The notes: generated by a model not told the origin, from the sequence alone. Shown: positions 1-6,733, numbered from the stretch's first letter. The stretch: 8,775 bases of DNA from Bacteroidota bacterium (GCA_030592205.1 JAUVKA010000146.1:1-8775), one strand, 5' to 3'. Program-made: numbers and translations.

Positions 1-59
1 AAAGTATTATTTACGAATCGTACCTTCCGATCCGGAAACTTACAGGAACCTAAAGTAGA
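1..59. other. Non-coding end of window downstream of the TonB receptor, with two small dyads
   Basis: No gene is visible here. Two short inverted repeats lie next to each other: TACGA-a-TCGTA at 12-22, and TTCCG-atc-CGGAA at 25-37, a 5-bp stem with a 3-nt loop. Read in the direction of the receptor transcript (minus strand), neither is followed by a run of U, so they do not make a standard intrinsic terminator. They could be a weak 3' stabilising hairpin or part of the control region of a gene beyond the left edge. Short perfect arms of this size also arise by chance. Confidence 0.3.
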
Positions 60-2462
60 TCAAATACATACCCTCATAGAGATAAAGAAATTCCGGCCCG
101 GCGCAACAATGCCGGAAGAATAGGTTCTGTACCTTACGTTAAGAATATTCCCAATACCGGTATTAATCTGAAGAAATTGCCTTAGCTGGTATGCCAGATT
201 CAGGTTAATTGTATACCAGGAAGGAGAATACGGATTCCCATTCTCATCTGAAGCATACATGTAGGTTTTATCAATCTCGGATGGAGCCATCTTTTCAAAT
301 GGTTTTTCTCCATTATACCTGACAAATAAATCAGCCTTGATCTTGTTGGCCTGATAAATAAGATGTGTTGCTCCAAAAAGTGGGGCAGCATGTCGGAGAG
401 GAATACCATCTTCCTCCTCTCCAAAAGTATAATTAAGACTTGATTTTATAAGGAAACCTGCTATCAGATTCCAATTAAATGATCCTGATATTCCCCAAAT
501 TCTGGCACTTTCAGCATTCACCAGAGCCTCAACCCTACTCATTTCTCCCTCATAAATTATTGAATCCATGCCATTAAACTGGAAATCCCGACGAACCATT
601 GCATCGTTCAACCAGGTATAAAAACCTGTGACTTCAACGCGGAGCTTGTGGTTGACATTTTTTATCAGACCAAGATCAACATTATAAGCATATTCCGGTT
701 GCAGTTCTTCATTTGGTACAATAACGATACCTGGCTCAGAATCAAACACTTTACCAACATCATCCAAGTTTGGAGCTCTAAATCCTGTAGACAGATTTAG
801 GTTCATCTGCATAGATTCGACAGGGTGATAAACCACACCAATACTACCGTTTAAAGCGGTATTCGTCAGGTCGATCCTGTTAAAAGGAAAATCAAAGAAG
901 GTCGTGTCCACAAAAGTAGAATGCAGGCTTACCAGATTAGCCCTTATCCCTGTAATGAGGTTAAATCGCTCCGATAGCTGTTTTTTAAATCCTCCATACA
1001 AACCGGTGCTCATATAATCAGTGCCACCATCCGGATACCGGCTCGATTCGGGCTGTAATTGATCACTATTAACATTCCTGGAAATTCCCTGGGAAAAGAC
1101 CTTGTTCGACACCCACTCAAGACCATAGAACAACTCGTAATTCTGTTTTAAATGTTTGTCAGCATCAATATTGAAACTACCGATATCAAGGTACTCGTAG
1201 CGTTCCGATATCCATTCATCAAATAATCTTCGATCGTGGCGGCTCTCAGTGATGGTCTGATAAGCCAAAGTCAAGCGTAGTTTATCATAAAAGATAGTGG
1301 AATCACTCAGTTCAGCTCCAAGTCGGTGCATAGCCCAAATGGATGGACCATAATACCATTCAGCATATTTTGGTAAATTATCCTTGTATTGTATCAAGCG
1401 GTCGTAACGAGGAATATCACTCGATCTGGAATAGTGGAAAGCATAAGTAACATTAAGGTTTTTGCTTGGTCTGAAACGAAATTTCTGCATCAGGTTAAGC
1501 TGGCTATAGCCAGTAAATAACTGTTTATCAGGATTTGGGTTTTCATTAACTGAATCCACACCTTCTATCGAACTAACAAAGTGATTATTTTGGTAATCTT
1601 CATGCCCTGAACCTCCCATAAGCTGATCACTAAAATCAGAAAAACTTACGCTGGAAAGCAGCCCCCATTTTTTTGTCCCATAACTAAAATCAAAATGACC
1701 GGATTTCTCCAGGTTTGCAGAGCTGAAACGGCTTGCAGCATTAAAGCGGACATATGGATCTTTATCAGTTGACAGTTTTACAACCCGGGTATGAAAATCC
1801 ATGACACCTCCAAGGGCATCACTACCATAGATGATAGAGCCCGGACCAAAGATTATCTCAGAATTCTCCATCAGATTGGGGTCCAGACTAATAATATTTT
1901 GCAGGTTCCCGGAGCGATATATAGCATTATTCATCCTTACTCCATCGATTACCAGAAGGAGCCTGTTTGCTGAAAAACCCCTGATCATCGGACTCCCTCC
2001 TCCAAGCTGACTTTTCTGGACAAAAACCTGATCGCTAAGAGCCACCAGTTCAGCTGAAGTTTGAGGATTATAAAAACCTATTTCCTTAATAGTGATCGAC
2101 TCAATCTTGTTTGGTATCTCGGTCCTGTCCTGCTCCCATCGATTCATTGAAACCACCACTTCATTTACTTTCACCAGATTTTCTTCCAGTTTAACTACCC
2201 AGCCGGCCTTCTCTATTTGGCGAAGAGTCATGCCTTTACTCTTATAGGATCGATGTTGAAAAATTATTATGTCAGTACTGGAAAAGCCTTGCAGATCAGC
2301 CTTTCCATTCTCATCCGACAGAGCCGACTTCTCAGTACCACAATAAATAAAAACGTCCTCAATCGGCTGGAGATCTGTTAGATCAATAAGCTTAACTTCC
2401 TGAGCATAAGTCGTAATGATCCCAACAAGGAATATAACAAGACAAGCGGTAATTCTTTTCAT
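60..2462 (-). CDS. TonB-dependent outer-membrane receptor, haemoglobin/transferrin-receptor-like class, ligand unknown
   Basis: An 800-residue TonB-dependent receptor, expected to form a 22-strand outer-membrane barrel that imports a scarce ligand using TonB-ExbBD energy. Residues 1-20 are a signal peptide with likely cleavage at TYA|QEV. Residues about 22-95 resemble the carboxypeptidase-regulatory-like domain common in Bacteroidota receptors, and VNEVVVS at 99-105 looks like a TonB box. The plug spans about 115-230 with GGGSPMIRGFSANRLLLVID and FGPGSIIYGSDALGGV. The barrel contains FRAPNL (561-566) and ends in an RTYSSGIVAPGRNFF segment. These motifs match the haem/haemoglobin/transferrin receptor class, but no histidine lies between FRAP and the following PNEELQPE, where haem receptors usually carry a ligand. 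Haem import is therefore doubtful, and siderophore, metal or another ligand is possible. The start is supported by an in-frame TAG at 2478-2480 with no other ATG between. The gene follows the peptidase terminator by about 90 bp, so it probably has its own promoter. Confidence 0.93.
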   Translation of the reverse strand: MKRITACLVIFLVGIITTYAQEVKLIDLTDLQPIEDVFIYCGTEKSALSDENGKADLQGFSSTDIIIFQHRSYKSKGMTLRQIEKAGWVVKLEENLVKVNEVVVSMNRWEQDRTEIPNKIESITIKEIGFYNPQTSAELVALSDQVFVQKSQLGGGSPMIRGFSANRLLLVIDGVRMNNAIYRSGNLQNIISLDPNLMENSEIIFGPGSIIYGSDALGGVMDFHTRVVKLSTDKDPYVRFNAASRFSSANLEKSGHFDFSYGTKKWGLLSSVSFSDFSDQLMGGSGHEDYQNNHFVSSIEGVDSVNENPNPDKQLFTGYSQLNLMQKFRFRPSKNLNVTYAFHYSRSSDIPRYDRLIQYKDNLPKYAEWYYGPSIWAMHRLGAELSDSTIFYDKLRLTLAYQTITESRHDRRLFDEWISERYEYLDIGSFNIDADKHLKQNYELFYGLEWVSNKVFSQGISRNVNSDQLQPESSRYPDGGTDYMSTGLYGGFKKQLSERFNLITGIRANLVSLHSTFVDTTFFDFPFNRIDLTNTALNGSIGVVYHPVESMQMNLNLSTGFRAPNLDDVGKVFDSEPGIVIVPNEELQPEYAYNVDLGLIKNVNHKLRVEVTGFYTWLNDAMVRRDFQFNGMDSIIYEGEMSRVEALVNAESARIWGISGSFNWNLIAGFLIKSSLNYTFGEEEDGIPLRHAAPLFGATHLIYQANKIKADLFVRYNGEKPFEKMAPSEIDKTYMYASDENGNPYSPSWYTINLNLAYQLRQFLQINTGIGNILNVRYRTYSSGIVAPGRNFFISMRVCI

Positions 2463-2553
2463 TAATTCTAAAATAATCTATTTACCAACATCGTGAAGTG
2501 CAAATTCTATGCCCAACAACTCAACTTTTTAGTTATTTATCTTAAAAAACATT

Positions 2554-2581
2554 AAAAAAGAGACGCATGGTCATGCGTCTC
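2554..2581 (-). terminator. Rho-independent terminator of the S9A peptidase unit
   Basis: Read on the minus strand, a perfect inverted repeat with 10-nt arms (GAGACGCATG and CATGCGTCTC, 2572-2581 and 2560-2569) is followed at once by six T residues (complement of A at 2554-2559). Because a 2-nt loop is not possible, the real stem is about 9 bp closed by a 4-nt loop. It begins 25 nt after the peptidase stop codon and points in the right direction. The opposite strand has no T-run after the stem, so it should act in one direction only and insulate the receptor gene downstream. Confidence 0.85.
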
Positions 2582-2599
2582 CCATCATGATGCGTCTCC
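2573..2599. repeat. Direct repeat ATGCGTCTCC x2, duplicating one arm of the terminator
   Basis: The 10-mer ATGCGTCTCC occurs at 2573-2582 and again at 2590-2599, a period of 17 bp. The first copy is one arm of the terminator stem. The second is a spare arm lying only 6 nt past the peptidase stop codon. Between them sits a perfect 10-bp palindrome, CATCATGATG (2583-2592). In the RNA the spare arm could pair with the same partner arm, giving an alternative hairpin with a loop of about 21 nt. The arrangement looks like a partly duplicated or decayed palindromic element rather than a purpose-built terminator alone. Confidence 0.75.
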
Positions 2600-2605
2600 A
2601 CAATA

Positions 2606-4744
2606 TTATTCAGTAATTCCTAACTGATCGAAAATAAAAGCATATTCCAGGGCTGTCACCCGATATCTTTTAAATCTTCCTGAAGCACCACCATGCCCAG
2701 CCTCCATATTCACATGCATGATTAGAATATTATTATCAGTTTTGAGATCCCGAAGTTTTGCAACCCACTTAGCCGGTTCAAAATACTGAACCTGGGAGTC
2801 ATGCAATCCTGTTGTGACAAGCATCGCAGGATAATCCTGCTCAACTACATTGTCATAAGGTGAATACGAAAGCAAATAATCGTAGTATTCCTTATCAGCC
2901 GGATTACCCCATTCATCATACTCGCTGGTTGTCAATGGGATAGAAGCATCTAGCATGGTCGTCACTACATCCACCCACGGTACATTGGCAATAATCCCCT
3001 TGTATAAATCGGGCCGCATATTAGCAATTGCTCCCATTAGTAATCCACCTGCACTACCGCCCTTGGCAAATAGAAACTCGGGTTTTGTATAACCCTCATA
3101 TATAAGGTACTCAGCACAGTCATTGAAATCGGTAAAAGTATTTTTCTTTTTTAGCAGCTTACCATCTTCATACCAGTGCCTTCCCATTTCCTGGCCACCA
3201 CGAACATGTGCAATCACATAAATAAATCCACGGTCCAACAAACTTATACGAACCGAGCTGAAACCCGGACTCATACTGGATCCGTAGGAACCATATGCAT
3301 ATAGAAGAGTTGGATTTCCACCATCCATTTCAATCCCCTTTTTATAAACCATTGAAATGGGTATTTGAACTCCATCAGCAGCATCAACAAACTTACGCTC
3401 GCTGTAATAATCAGCAGGGTTAAATCCACCCACAACCTCATCCATCTTAAGAAGTTCCCTTTGGCGGGAATCCATATCGTAATCATAGGTTGAATTAGGG
3501 GTAGTCATTGATGAATAGGAGATTCTGAGGATATTAGTGTCAAATTCCCTGTTCGTCGAGACTCTTGCTGTGAAGGCTTCTTCATCAAAGCTAATATAGT
3601 GTTCTTCCTGTCCCTGATGAGGGATAATGCGAATAGCGGGCAACGCATTTTGAGTTTCCTGAACAACAAGAAATTGATTAAACAAGGTGAACCCTCGAAG
3701 TAGTACATCCTCACGATGGGGAATTACATCAATCCAATTATTCTTTCCAGTGGCCTCCAGGGAGGTTTTCATCAGTTTGAAATTACTGGCATTCAGGTTA
3801 GTCCTGATATAGAAATGATCTTCAAAATGGTCGATACTATATTCCAGATCCTTTTCACGAGTTTGAAATACCATGAAGTCGCCCCGAGGATCATCAGCAT
3901 TCAGATATCTAAATTCAGTTGACAAGGTACTTCCGCTGCTAATGAATAAAAATTTTCCCGATTTGGATCTGGACACTCGAGTACTAAAGGTTTCATCCTC
4001 TTCAAAGAATACAAGCTTGTCACTACCACCAGTTCCCAGCTCATACCTGAATATCTTTTCGGAACGCAGGGTAACAGAATTCTTACGGGTAAAAAAGAAG
4101 GTCTTGTTATCATTGGCCCAGGCAACTCCTCCTGTAGTTTCCGGCACTTTATCCGGCAGGATATTCCCTGTTACCAGATCCTTAATATAGATTGTATATT
4201 TCCTACGACTGACTGTATCAACGCCATAGGCCAGATAACGGTTATCAGGACTAACAGTTGCACTGCTCACCTGGAAATATGAGTATCCTTTTGCCATCTC
4301 ATTGACGTTAAGCATTACTTCCTCATCAGCCTCCAGATTACCTTTTTTCCTGCAAATTACAGGATACTCTCCCCCCTCCTCAAAACGAGTATAGTAATAA
4401 TAACCATTGTCGAGGTATGGAACAGACTCATCGTCCTGTTTAATTCTACCCACGATCTCATTATAAAGATCTTCCTGCATGTCTTTAGTGTCAGCCATAA
4501 GCTCATCCAGGTAAGCATTTTCAGCTTCCAGGTATTCAATAACTTCAGGATTCTCTCTCTGATTTAACCAGTAATAATTGTCAACCCGGGTATCCCCGTG
4601 CTCAGTCAATTCATAGGGCCGTTTTTCAGGGTGGGGAGGATCGCTATATTGGGATTGCTTTTTTCCAGACTCTGGTTGGCAACTTATCATACTAAATACT
4701 ATTGCGCTCAGAAGAGCTAAATTTAGAACTCTGCTCATTTTCAT
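2606..4744 (-). CDS. Oligopeptidase B-like S9A serine peptidase, predicted lipoprotein
   Basis: A 712-residue prolyl oligopeptidase family (S9A) enzyme closest to oligopeptidase B (protease II), which cuts short peptides after Arg or Lys. Residues about 40-430 fit the beta-propeller that limits substrate size, and about 440-712 the alpha/beta-hydrolase domain. The catalytic triad is visible: Ser564 in GGSAGG, Asp649 in GLHDSQVQ and His684 in AGHGGASGR. Oligopeptidase B hallmarks include SEYDEWGNP (607-615), SYSPYDNV and LLKKKNTFTDF. The S1 acidic pair appears as Glu608/Asp610, a conservative version of the enterobacterial Glu/Glu pair. Unlike classical cytosolic oligopeptidase B, it starts with a short charged and hydrophobic leader ending in MISC, so Cys22 is a probable lipidation site and the enzyme should face the periplasm. 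The mature end, CQPESGKK, shows no clear surface-export signal. An in-frame TAA at 4751-4753 limits the start to Met1 or Met3. It lies 48 bp after the symporter gene, probably in the same operon, and ends at a strong terminator. Confidence 0.93.
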   Translation of the reverse strand: MKMSRVLNLALLSAIVFSMISCQPESGKKQSQYSDPPHPEKRPYELTEHGDTRVDNYYWLNQRENPEVIEYLEAENAYLDELMADTKDMQEDLYNEIVGRIKQDDESVPYLDNGYYYYTRFEEGGEYPVICRKKGNLEADEEVMLNVNEMAKGYSYFQVSSATVSPDNRYLAYGVDTVSRRKYTIYIKDLVTGNILPDKVPETTGGVAWANDNKTFFFTRKNSVTLRSEKIFRYELGTGGSDKLVFFEEDETFSTRVSRSKSGKFLFISSGSTLSTEFRYLNADDPRGDFMVFQTREKDLEYSIDHFEDHFYIRTNLNASNFKLMKTSLEATGKNNWIDVIPHREDVLLRGFTLFNQFLVVQETQNALPAIRIIPHQGQEEHYISFDEEAFTARVSTNREFDTNILRISYSSMTTPNSTYDYDMDSRQRELLKMDEVVGGFNPADYYSERKFVDAADGVQIPISMVYKKGIEMDGGNPTLLYAYGSYGSSMSPGFSSVRISLLDRGFIYVIAHVRGGQEMGRHWYEDGKLLKKKNTFTDFNDCAEYLIYEGYTKPEFLFAKGGSAGGLLMGAIANMRPDLYKGIIANVPWVDVVTTMLDASIPLTTSEYDEWGNPADKEYYDYLLSYSPYDNVVEQDYPAMLVTTGLHDSQVQYFEPAKWVAKLRDLKTDNNILIMHVNMEAGHGGASGRFKRYRVTALEYAFIFDQLGITE

Positions 4745-4792
4745 AATTATTTATGGTGCAATGCACAAGATTCAATTAAAAGAATCAGTATA
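4745..4792 (-). other. 48-bp spacer between symporter and peptidase genes with two small dyads
   Basis: The spacer holds GTGCA-a-TGCAC at 4756-4766 and GATTC-(8 nt)-GAATC at 4769-4786. Neither is followed by a T-run in the transcription direction, so there is no intrinsic terminator and read-through from the symporter into the peptidase gene is expected. The second could form a weak 5-bp hairpin in the mRNA. The first lies 11 nt ahead of the peptidase ATG and could be a dyad for a protein or chance. No clear Shine-Dalgarno sequence is present, which is normal for Bacteroidota. Confidence 0.35.
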
Positions 4793-6514
4793 TCAAGACT
4801 TTATCTTTTCAGGAATTTTCACATCAGGATGCTCCTTTGAAAAACTCTTCCAGTAATCGGCAATGGTTGTTTTAACCTCTTTCCTTAAACTGAAAATCCC
4901 AATAAGGTTTGGAATGGTCATGAAAGCAATTGTTATTCCGGAGAAAGTCCATATAATTGAAGTATCAGTAAATGAAGCAACAAAAAATCCAATGACATAA
5001 ATGATTCGGTAATAGACTATCGATTTTGTGCCAAAGAGAAATGTCATAGCCCTTCCACCGTAATAGGACCAGGATATGGCGGTGGAAAAGGCAAACAGCA
5101 GCAGCCCGATACTCACTATATATTTACCCCAGTCGCCAAGCCATGATCTTTTAAAAGCTTCGGTTGTAAGAGGTGCACTATGAAGAAGAGAAACTCCATT
5201 TATCTCAACATCGGGGTTATCACTGATAATATTACCCTCCTTCACATTTATCATACCTGTAAATGCTTCGCCTTCGATAGAAAAAACAATATCCTCAGCA
5301 AAGGATCTGGCATGCAGGATAGTAATATGGTTCTGAAATTTCCCGTTTAAAATTTCCAATTTGCCAGTAAAGAACCCAACTGAATCCCGCTTGTTAAGTG
5401 CAGCAGAAAGAAGCTCAATATCTTTTTCACTATCCTCGCTATATTGCTGGTCGAGCACCTGAATATCTGCCATTTGGAAGGTATTCGGAAATTTCTCCGT
5501 CCAAACTCCGGATGACAGGATAACCAGTCCGGTAAGCGTACAGATAATGATAGTATCAATAAATGGTTCCAGTATTGCTACCAGGCCTTCCGAAACGGGC
5601 TCCTTTGTTCTTGCTGCCGCATGGGCAATTGGGGCTGATCCCTGGCCGGCCTCATTCGAGAATAATCCTCTGTTAACTCCCCGGTTAAAGGCAAAAGCAA
5701 AACCGGCACCCATAAAGCCTCCCATGGCTGCAGTTCCGGTGAATACATCTTGAAAAACAGAAACAAAACTGGGGATAACATTTTCGATGTTAAATCCAAT
5801 AACCAAAAGTGCCCCCACAAAGTATATGAGAGCCATAGCAGGCACAAGCCTCTCAGTAACCTTGGCAATTCTTTTTATTCCACCTATTATCACAAAAGCC
5901 AATAAAACAGCCAAAACACCTCCGGTGATGATTTGCTTAATGCCGAAAGTAGCGGCCACAGAACTGGCAATACTGTTGATCTGCGGCAGGTTACCAGTAC
6001 CGAATGAAGACAGCACAGTTGCTACAGCAAAGAAGATCCCCAAATACTTTCCAGTCTTAATAAGCTTTCCGTTAATTCTAATATTCAGCTTCTTCTTCAT
6101 ATAATACATCGGACCGCCGGATACTTGTCCATCCTCTGTAAAATCACGGTATTTATGCGAGAGTGTGACTTCCACAAATTTAGTACACATACCTACGAGT
6201 GCAGTCATCAGCATCCAGAACAAAGCCCCCGGCCCGCCCAGGTGAATAGCAAAAGCTACACCGGCAATATTTCCGGTTCCCACTGTGCCTGACAAAGCAG
6301 TGGTTAAGGCCTGAAAATGCGTAGTATCCCCCTTATCTCCCTTCCTGTCGAATTTACCCATTACAACACGGAGAGAGTGCCTCATATATCTAAACTGAGG
6401 AAATTTCAGGTAAATGGTGAAAAACAGTCCAACACCCAGAAGAAGGTATACAAACCACTGAGAACCACCGATAAAGCCATCAAGGTTCAGGAGAAAATCA
6501 TTAAGCTTTTGCAT
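4793..6514 (-). CDS. Sodium:alanine/glycine symporter (AGCS family) with extended periplasmic loop
   Basis: A 573-residue inner-membrane amino-acid carrier of the AGCS family (LeuT fold), which couples uptake of alanine or glycine to Na+ or H+. Family motifs are clear: GTVGTGNIAGVA (76-87, core helix 1 with its unwound glycine stretch), HLGGPGALFWML followed by GMCTKFVE, FGTGNLPQINS (171-181), NRGVNRGLFSNEAGQGSAPIAHAAA (277-301, core helix 6) and LLLFAFSTAISWSYYGGRA (471-489, core helix 8). About ten to eleven membrane segments can be seen. Most AGCS proteins have roughly 450-490 residues; the excess here is a hydrophilic, strand-rich insert at about 345-445, between core helices 7 and 8, which should face the periplasm. 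The start is firm because an in-frame TAG (6515-6517) directly precedes the ATG. The gene follows a repeat-rich spacer after mutS2 and leads into the peptidase gene 48 bp on, suggesting joint peptide breakdown and amino-acid uptake. The exact substrate is inferred from the family. Confidence 0.94.
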   Translation of the reverse strand: MQKLNDFLLNLDGFIGGSQWFVYLLLGVGLFFTIYLKFPQFRYMRHSLRVVMGKFDRKGDKGDTTHFQALTTALSGTVGTGNIAGVAFAIHLGGPGALFWMLMTALVGMCTKFVEVTLSHKYRDFTEDGQVSGGPMYYMKKKLNIRINGKLIKTGKYLGIFFAVATVLSSFGTGNLPQINSIASSVAATFGIKQIITGGVLAVLLAFVIIGGIKRIAKVTERLVPAMALIYFVGALLVIGFNIENVIPSFVSVFQDVFTGTAAMGGFMGAGFAFAFNRGVNRGLFSNEAGQGSAPIAHAAARTKEPVSEGLVAILEPFIDTIIICTLTGLVILSSGVWTEKFPNTFQMADIQVLDQQYSEDSEKDIELLSAALNKRDSVGFFTGKLEILNGKFQNHITILHARSFAEDIVFSIEGEAFTGMINVKEGNIISDNPDVEINGVSLLHSAPLTTEAFKRSWLGDWGKYIVSIGLLLFAFSTAISWSYYGGRAMTFLFGTKSIVYYRIIYVIGFFVASFTDTSIIWTFSGITIAFMTIPNLIGIFSLRKEVKTTIADYWKSFSKEHPDVKIPEKIKS

Positions 6515-6582
6515 CTAAAGTCAGTTTTTGGAGAATTGAAGGAGTAAAAATGGAATAAAATTGGGAAGGGAGCAAATAATTT

Positions 6583-6598
6583 GGGAAATAGGGAAATA
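6583..6598. repeat. Short tandem repeat GGGAAATA x2
   Basis: Two exact copies of an 8-bp unit at 6583-6590 and 6591-6598, with a third partial match in the preceding TTGGGAAGGG at 6561-6570. It is the member of the repeat cluster nearest the symporter start codon, about 70 bp upstream of it. Confidence 0.6.
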
Positions 6599-6620
6599 GA
6601 ACGGGGAACGGGGAACAGGG
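6591..6620 (+). other. Possible G-quadruplex-forming G-tract cluster
   Basis: Four G-tracts lie at 6591-6593, 6603-6606, 6610-6613 and 6618-6620, separated by 9, 3 and 4 nt. Further GGG tracts sit at 6563, 6568 and 6583. The first loop exceeds the usual 7-nt limit, so this is a borderline motif. The G-rich strand is the template for the minus-strand genes, so the mRNA would be C-rich; any effect would be on polymerase passage or replication slippage, not on RNA folding. Confidence 0.4.
6600..6620. repeat. Heptamer tandem repeat AACGGGG x3 (last copy AACAGGG)
   Basis: Units at 6600-6606, 6607-6613 and 6614-6620; the third differs by one base. This array supplies most of the G-tracts of the possible quadruplex and runs almost directly into the next heptamer array, which has a different unit. 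Confidence 0.75.
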
Positions 6621-6622
6621 CG

Positions 6623-6657
6623 CAAGGCTCAAGGCTCAAGGCTCAAGGCTCAAGGCT
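6623..6657. repeat. Heptamer tandem repeat CAAGGCT x5
   Basis: Five exact head-to-tail copies of a 7-bp unit, followed by the first two bases of a sixth. The lack of any mismatch suggests recent expansion or ongoing slippage, and copy number is likely to differ between strains. It is the longest and cleanest array in the spacer. Open reading is not maintained, so it is not a protein repeat. Confidence 0.93.
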
Positions 6658-6664
6658 CAGGTAG

Positions 6665-6688
6665 GTATAAAGTAATAATGTATAAAGT
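6665..6688. repeat. Direct repeat GTATAAAGT x2, 15-bp period
   Basis: The 9-mer GTATAAAGT occurs at 6665-6673 and 6680-6688, separated by AATAAT. It is AT-rich, unlike the flanking arrays, and sits between the CAAGGCT and AATAACGG arrays. On the minus strand it reads as two ACTTTATAC boxes about 150-170 bp ahead of the symporter start, so a regulatory role is possible but unsupported. Confidence 0.6.
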
Positions 6689-6701
6689 TACAGAAAAACA
6701 G

Positions 6702-6733
6702 AATAACGGAATAACGGAATAACGGAATAACGG
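6702..6733. repeat. Octamer tandem repeat AATAACGG x4
   Basis: Four exact copies of an 8-bp unit that end just 2 bp from the mutS2 stop codon (6736-6738). Slippage here would leave the mutS2 reading frame intact because the array lies wholly outside it, in the first nucleotides of the 3' untranslated RNA. Confidence 0.92.

Noticed and set aside
2501..2509. TAGAATTTG on the minus strand as a Bacteroidota -7 promoter element for the receptor
   Set aside because: It has one base too many between TA and TTTG, and no -33 TTTG sits at the expected distance.
2482..2553. Possible riboswitch or small RNA in the receptor leader
   Set aside because: The stretch is AT-rich with no strong stem or known riboswitch core, and it is short.
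2560..2601. Insertion-sequence end or MITE around the GAGACGCAT palindrome
   Set aside because: There are no paired terminal repeats with a body between, no target-site duplication and no transposase, so only a terminator and a partial duplicate are supported.
3873..4190. Plus-strand open frame of 105 codons opposite the peptidase gene
   Set aside because: It lies wholly within the well-supported S9A gene on the other strand and its protein shows no recognisable motif.
5787..6104. Plus-strand open frame of 105 codons opposite the symporter gene
   Set aside because: It mirrors hydrophobic codons of the symporter helices and has no independent sign of being coding.
6623..6657. CRISPR array from repeated CAAGGCT units
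   Set aside because: Units are 7 bp and directly adjacent with no spacers; it is a simple tandem repeat.
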